Notes under the pieces: model-generated
Databases searched by the model: none
Seen by the model: the letters and a program-made list of their open reading frames with translations, nothing else
What the model was told of the DNA's origin: nothing
Assembly (NCBI GenBank): GCA_004151065.3
Contig: NWUY0303907286.1
Coordinates: 1 to 11,825, forward strand
Direction: 5' to 3'
DNA: 11,825 bases
Source of the DNA: Larix sibirica
Taxonomy: Eukaryota; Streptophyta; Pinopsida; Pinales; Pinaceae
Shown here: in pieces, positions 8,431-11,825 of the stretch
How the letters are laid out: the number at the start of each line of letters is the position of its first letter
Position numbering within the stretch: position 1 is the stretch's first letter
Made by a program: the position numbers and the translations under genes

Positions 8431-9539
8431 AAGTAAAATACTTGGGACCCTGATTTTAAAGCCTTATTTACATCAAATAAATCAGCTTACAAGTATGACT
8501 TATATCTGATGTTTCATTTTTATAGAAAACAAATAAAAAATATGAAATTTACAAAAGATGTTGAGGGAAAATCAATTTTGAACAATGTTATAACAACAAA
8601 AAATAAAAAGACATGATATATATCTGATGTATAAAAACAAAAAAATGAGATAGAAATCAACAAACTTCATTGAAAATATCTCTGAGTTACATTATAAAGA
8701 GTTTATTTACAAAATTCTGTGAAAGTGAGGACCATACAGACACTTAGAAGTTTAAGGTGGTATTCATATTCATACATAAAAATTTGACTGCAAGAAGAAT
8801 TGAAAAGATATTGATATTGGATCAAATAGAGATTTTGGATGCCACTGCTTGGTTCTGCAAAATCAATTCTTATCAATAACTGAAAAATTAATTCAAATCC
8901 AAATAGAAATGAACAAACTACCAAATATGGAACAACCTTATAGCATGGATAAAAATGTTATAACATGGTCCTCTTGTGCCACCTTCAGTGTTTTTCTGCT
9001 TCCAACAAGACGATCTTCAACCTTAGGAGAACTCAAAGATGAGTGAAAAATAGACTCAAATCTCAAATTGATCAAGAGCTACCTTTTATAAGAATTATTT
9101 TCTCTCCCACTCCCTTCCTTGAAGACTCCTTGCATCTCCCCTTTATTATTGGGGAAAAGAAGTTTGGTTAGTTTAAAAACTACATTTAGTAAGGAGTAAT
9201 TAAGATAATTAGGCAAGGTATTATAATAAGATAAAAGAGTAAAAATAGTAAAGTAATAGGTGGGACCCCTTAACAACCCTTTAGTATTCTCTTTCCACTT
9301 AGATTCCCTAAGCAAACATAACATAACAATTAATCATAATATTTCCACTTATAATAAAGCATCACACCATGCCTTTATGAAGTAACTTAAACTTAGGAAT
9401 AAGGTCCAAAACTAAAGATTCTCTTTAAAAAATTTCCGAACAATGCAATATATGTCCAAAATTTTCACCACTTGGTCATAATCAATCCAAAAACATATAT
9501 GTAATATACATAATTATCAAGATGAAAATCACAATCAAA
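8431..9539. other. A+T-rich non-coding stretch, possibly an LTR or element leader
   Basis: No protein domain is visible. The phrase TATATCTGATGT occurs at 8501-8512 and 8619-8630, each followed by A-rich sequence, which suggests a diverged duplication of about 118 bases. A 12-base perfect palindrome ATGTTATAACAT lies at 8955-8966. The part around 9080-9330 has the look of an LTR promoter on the minus strand, with a G-rich purine run followed by a TATA box. The small open frames in this stretch (8703-8924, 8849-9046, 9079-9324) show no family resemblance and are taken as chance. Confidence 0.5.
9082..9091 (-). promoter_or_regulatory. TATA-box-like element (minus strand)
   Basis: The minus strand reads TTATAAAAGG here, close to the plant TATA consensus. 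It follows a purine-rich run (minus strand, about 9100-9150), an arrangement often seen just before the transcription start of plant LTRs. No transcript or downstream intact gene supports it, so its activity is unknown. Confidence 0.35.
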
Positions 9540-10241
9540 CTAAAAAACCGGTGCTTTATGAGAAGCAGTAGGTCTCTCCCCACTTGCAGCTGAAGGCACC
9601 CTTTTCTCAGGTTGTCCCCTTTGCTCTATTGAATGTATTGCTTGATTTTTTGATTCAACATAAAAAATAAGATTGTTCTTTGATGGATGAAGGGGATGTG
9701 AATTTATAGAGTGTGATGGGCCTGCTAAGGAGCTAGGACTTACAGGTTCGGTTGGATTCTTACCTTTGGTTTGTAATGATAAACATGGGGTAGCCTTGGG
9801 TGACTCAACTTTGGGTAAATCGTGGGCCTGAGAAGCAACTGAAGGCACCTTATGATTAAGATGTTGATCAAGTGGGGGTGGCTAAGGAAGTGGCAAAGAT
9901 AAATCTAGGCAACCTTTGGCACCTGAAAATTGGTTTGGAATGCCTTGAAACCAACCATCATTTGGCTATGGTTTCATTGAAACATGCAATGGGACAGGTA
10001 CCCCAATGATACTAGGTTGTTACTGAGCAAGAGGTGGCCTCACAACAAGTTGGGCAGGGGGAAATTGACCTTGACCCACAAGGTTGAGGAATCCATTTTG
10101 CAAAATCTGTCGAAGTTCATTTGAATCAATATCAAAGTGAATGGAAAATCTCATTCTTTTGTTTCCCCTTACCTGCCAATCAGGATGTTGGCCTCTGTGC
10201 CAGTTACCCCTATTATGTTATTTCTTCCTCCAACCCTACTA
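9540..10241 (-). pseudogene. Unrecognised Pro/Gln/Ser-rich reading frame with TAA/TAG breaks
   Basis: One minus-strand frame runs for 226 codons from 10217 to a terminal TAG at 9540-9542 without a frameshift, broken by only three internal stops: TAA at 10020-10022, TAG at 9966-9968 and TAG at 9882-9884. More TAA/TAG codons lie just upstream (10218-10220, 10236-10238, 10239-10241). The N-terminal part is basic, with repeated RGN/RGQ and WH/DW words (about 10170-10217), then RMRFSIHFDID and ELRQILQNGFLNL. The rest is rich in Pro, Gln and Ser. The last 102 codons are fully open (9540-9848). I do not recognise the family. Its place between the candidate primer-binding site and pol suggests a gag-like or element-specific protein, but no zinc knuckle is seen. 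A CAGGTAAG splice-donor-like string lies at 10168-10175 (minus), though the frame continues through it. Confidence 0.5.
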
Positions 10242-10639
10242 AAAAAGCTCATCTAATGGTCAAATAAAAACATATCAGAATAATCATCAATAGCAAGAAA
10301 AATATCAAATAATCTTGCATCCAAAATAGTCTATAAGTGGCTCTGTTTAATATTTATTCATGCATACATAAAATGTTTTTAGGAATAGGGAGAAGGAACT
10401 TCATTACATGCCTCATAAAAATTTCATTAGAAATTGAAAACCTTCAATCATGTTGCTCTTTTGAACAAGGGGAAAGGGTAATCTTAGGAAAATGAAAAGG
10501 AATGAGTGGAGGGTTGGTGAATAAAGAATGAAGGGAAAACAAAATCATACTTGTTCAATATTCTATTTCAAAATCAAACCAAGGTTCCAAGTCCCACCAA
10601 AAACATCCAAACATCTCCAATTTCATACATAAATTTGAA
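10242..10639. other. Non-coding stretch between the candidate primer-binding site and the unknown frame
   Basis: I see no domain, RNA gene or clear repeat here. In an LTR-retrotransposon read on the minus strand this would be the 5' untranslated leader; that reading depends on the primer-binding site call. Confidence 0.4.
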
Positions 10640-10651
10640 GCTCTGATACAA
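10640..10651 (-). promoter_or_regulatory. Candidate tRNA-Met(i) primer-binding site
   Basis: The minus strand reads TTGTATCAGAGC, matching 11 of 12 bases of TGGTATCAGAGC, the plant initiator-methionine tRNA primer-binding site used by many Ty1/copia and Ty3/gypsy elements, including Tekay/Del. It lies on the same strand as pol and about 2.4 kb upstream of the first recognisable pol residues, a reasonable distance for a leader plus gag. The LTR should end just before it (at about 10652), but the expected terminal CA is not evident there. The match is short, so chance is possible. Confidence 0.5.
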
Positions 10652-11825
10652 TAAAGGAAGTTTACCATGAAGCTAGCTCGAAGTCAATCATAGCTTCAGT
10701 TTTCTTTTAATAAACTTATAACCATTATTCTCTGTAAATAATGCTTTGCATATCAATAACGAACAAAACTCTGTAAAATAATTGTGTTTCAAAATTGTAA
10801 ATAGGAATTACTGATTGCCAATACAATCGATCATGCCAAACTATGCCTTCTAAAAACCATATAACAAAACTGATGTATATTCTGAGAAATGCAAGATAAC
10901 TTAAATCATGCACAATAATGAAAATATTTCCCTTTTAAGTTTCATCCCTAGCTTTTATTTATTCGATAATCAATTTATAAAATAGATTTTGAGATTTTTG
11001 ATTCCAAAACTTGAGTTGGGGATACATTTCATAAACAATATAACCTTAAATATATTCACAAAGTTTCAGACTTTAACCAAAAATTGAAATATTTCCTCAG
11101 AACATTCAATGTCCGCTTTAAAAATTCTTAGGGTATAATTTTCAACAATAGACACCAGTCAATATTAAGTTCTGTTTATTTGATAACTGAAGAACTCCTT
11201 AGTAGAATTTGTATTTCTAACCATGTATTCTCATTTCTTCCAACAATTGGGCCCTGAAGGATGAAAACATATTAATTCAACATTTTGAGCTAGGGTATTA
11301 GATTAAAAGTACTTCAAACACCTTCTTCAAATCGTATTCAAAATTGAGTGTAACACATGACTAAAACGTAAACTTAACCCAAAAAACTCTTCAAACATAT
11401 ACCAGATCGTAATAATGACTCTTGAATCCAACCAATATCTCTATGTTTTAATAAAATCATTTGGGCACTAAACCACTAGTGCTTTCATTTCATTTAAAGA
11501 ATTGAAACAATGTATAGTTCCTAACTTCAAATGGCATAGACAAATCATCTGTTTCGAAGAGGAGAAGGGATAAGTTTTCAAACTCAAGATGCAAAGTTTT
11601 CATAGACACGCTTTCACTAGGGAAGTTGTTAAATTTATAGCATCATGAGTCATTCCCTAGGTCAATCTTGTGTGTGAATATTGAGCCTTATTTGTCGAGG
11701 TAGTTCCTTATAGGAGCTTGAGTTAGACTTGGGAAACTTGGAGAAGAATCTTGAGTTGGACTCAAGAATGGATAAGCTTCATGTGTTGAGGCAAGTGCTT
11801 TGTATGTCAAAGTGATGATGTTGTA
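10652..11825. other. Non-coding A+T-rich stretch, possibly an old 5' LTR (minus strand)
   Basis: If the primer-binding site at 10640-10651 is real, the 5' LTR of the minus-strand element begins here. A TATA-like minus-strand string ATTTTATAAATT lies near 10974-10985. I could not match this stretch by eye to any segment below 5168, where the partner LTR should be, nor find TG...CA ends. No protein-coding trace is seen; the open frame at 10725-10913 resembles nothing I know. Confidence 0.35.

Noticed and set aside
8840-8860. A second primer-binding-site-like string on the minus strand (AGTGGCATCCAAAATC)
   Set aside because: It matches the initiator-Met site at too few positions (TGGCATCC against TGGTATCA) to support a call.
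10168-10175. A splice donor consensus CAGGTAAG on the minus strand
   Set aside because: The reading frame continues through it for more than 500 bases with the same character, so a real exon boundary is unlikely.
9540-10241. A genetic code in which TAA and TAG mean Gln (as in ciliates), suggested by the breaks in this frame
   Set aside because: The pol relic next door also has TGA stops at conserved positions, frameshifts and a sensible TAG terminus. Methylation-driven decay in a plant genome explains everything with the standard code.

Overview
The window looks like nuclear intergenic DNA from a plant with a large, repeat-rich genome. It is strongly A+T-rich, has few CG dinucleotides by eye, and has no intact gene, bacterial-style operon, rRNA or tRNA. 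The one recognisable coding relic is a decayed Ty3/gypsy LTR-retrotransposon polyprotein on the minus strand. Its integrase and C-terminal motifs fit plant chromoviruses of the Tekay/Del type. A conifer or other gymnosperm is my best guess. That is an inference from the general look of the sequence, not something shown here.

Layout. Positions 1-4089 hold no recognisable gene. Positions 4090-4440 hold a cluster of perfect short inverted repeats and two copies of TGTTGGAG, a common LTR start. Positions about 4490-5135 hold a diverged tandem array with an ~85-bp unit. Positions 5168-8215 (minus strand) hold the pol relic in the order protease tail, reverse transcriptase, RNase H, integrase and chromodomain-like tail, ending at a natural-looking TAG stop. 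Positions 8216-9539 are A+T-rich and contain an LTR-like TATA box on the minus strand. Positions 9540-10241 (minus) hold a second, unrecognised reading frame of about 226 codons, rich in Pro, Gln and Ser, broken only by TAA/TAG codons. Positions 10640-10651 (minus) match the initiator-methionine tRNA primer-binding site (TGGTATCAGAGC) with one mismatch, so 10652 onward may be an old 5' LTR. The rest, to 11825, shows nothing coding.

How the parts fit. Read on the minus strand, the primer-binding site, the unknown frame, pol and the downstream tandem repeats follow the order of one LTR-retrotransposon. However, no gag domain is recognisable and the two LTRs could not be matched by eye, so nested insertions are equally possible. 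The pol relic is dead: the reverse transcriptase DD pair, three of the four RNase H acidic residues and one of the three integrase acidic residues are gone, with several frameshifts. Many stop codons sit where the family has Arg or Gln, which fits C-to-T decay of methylated cytosines.
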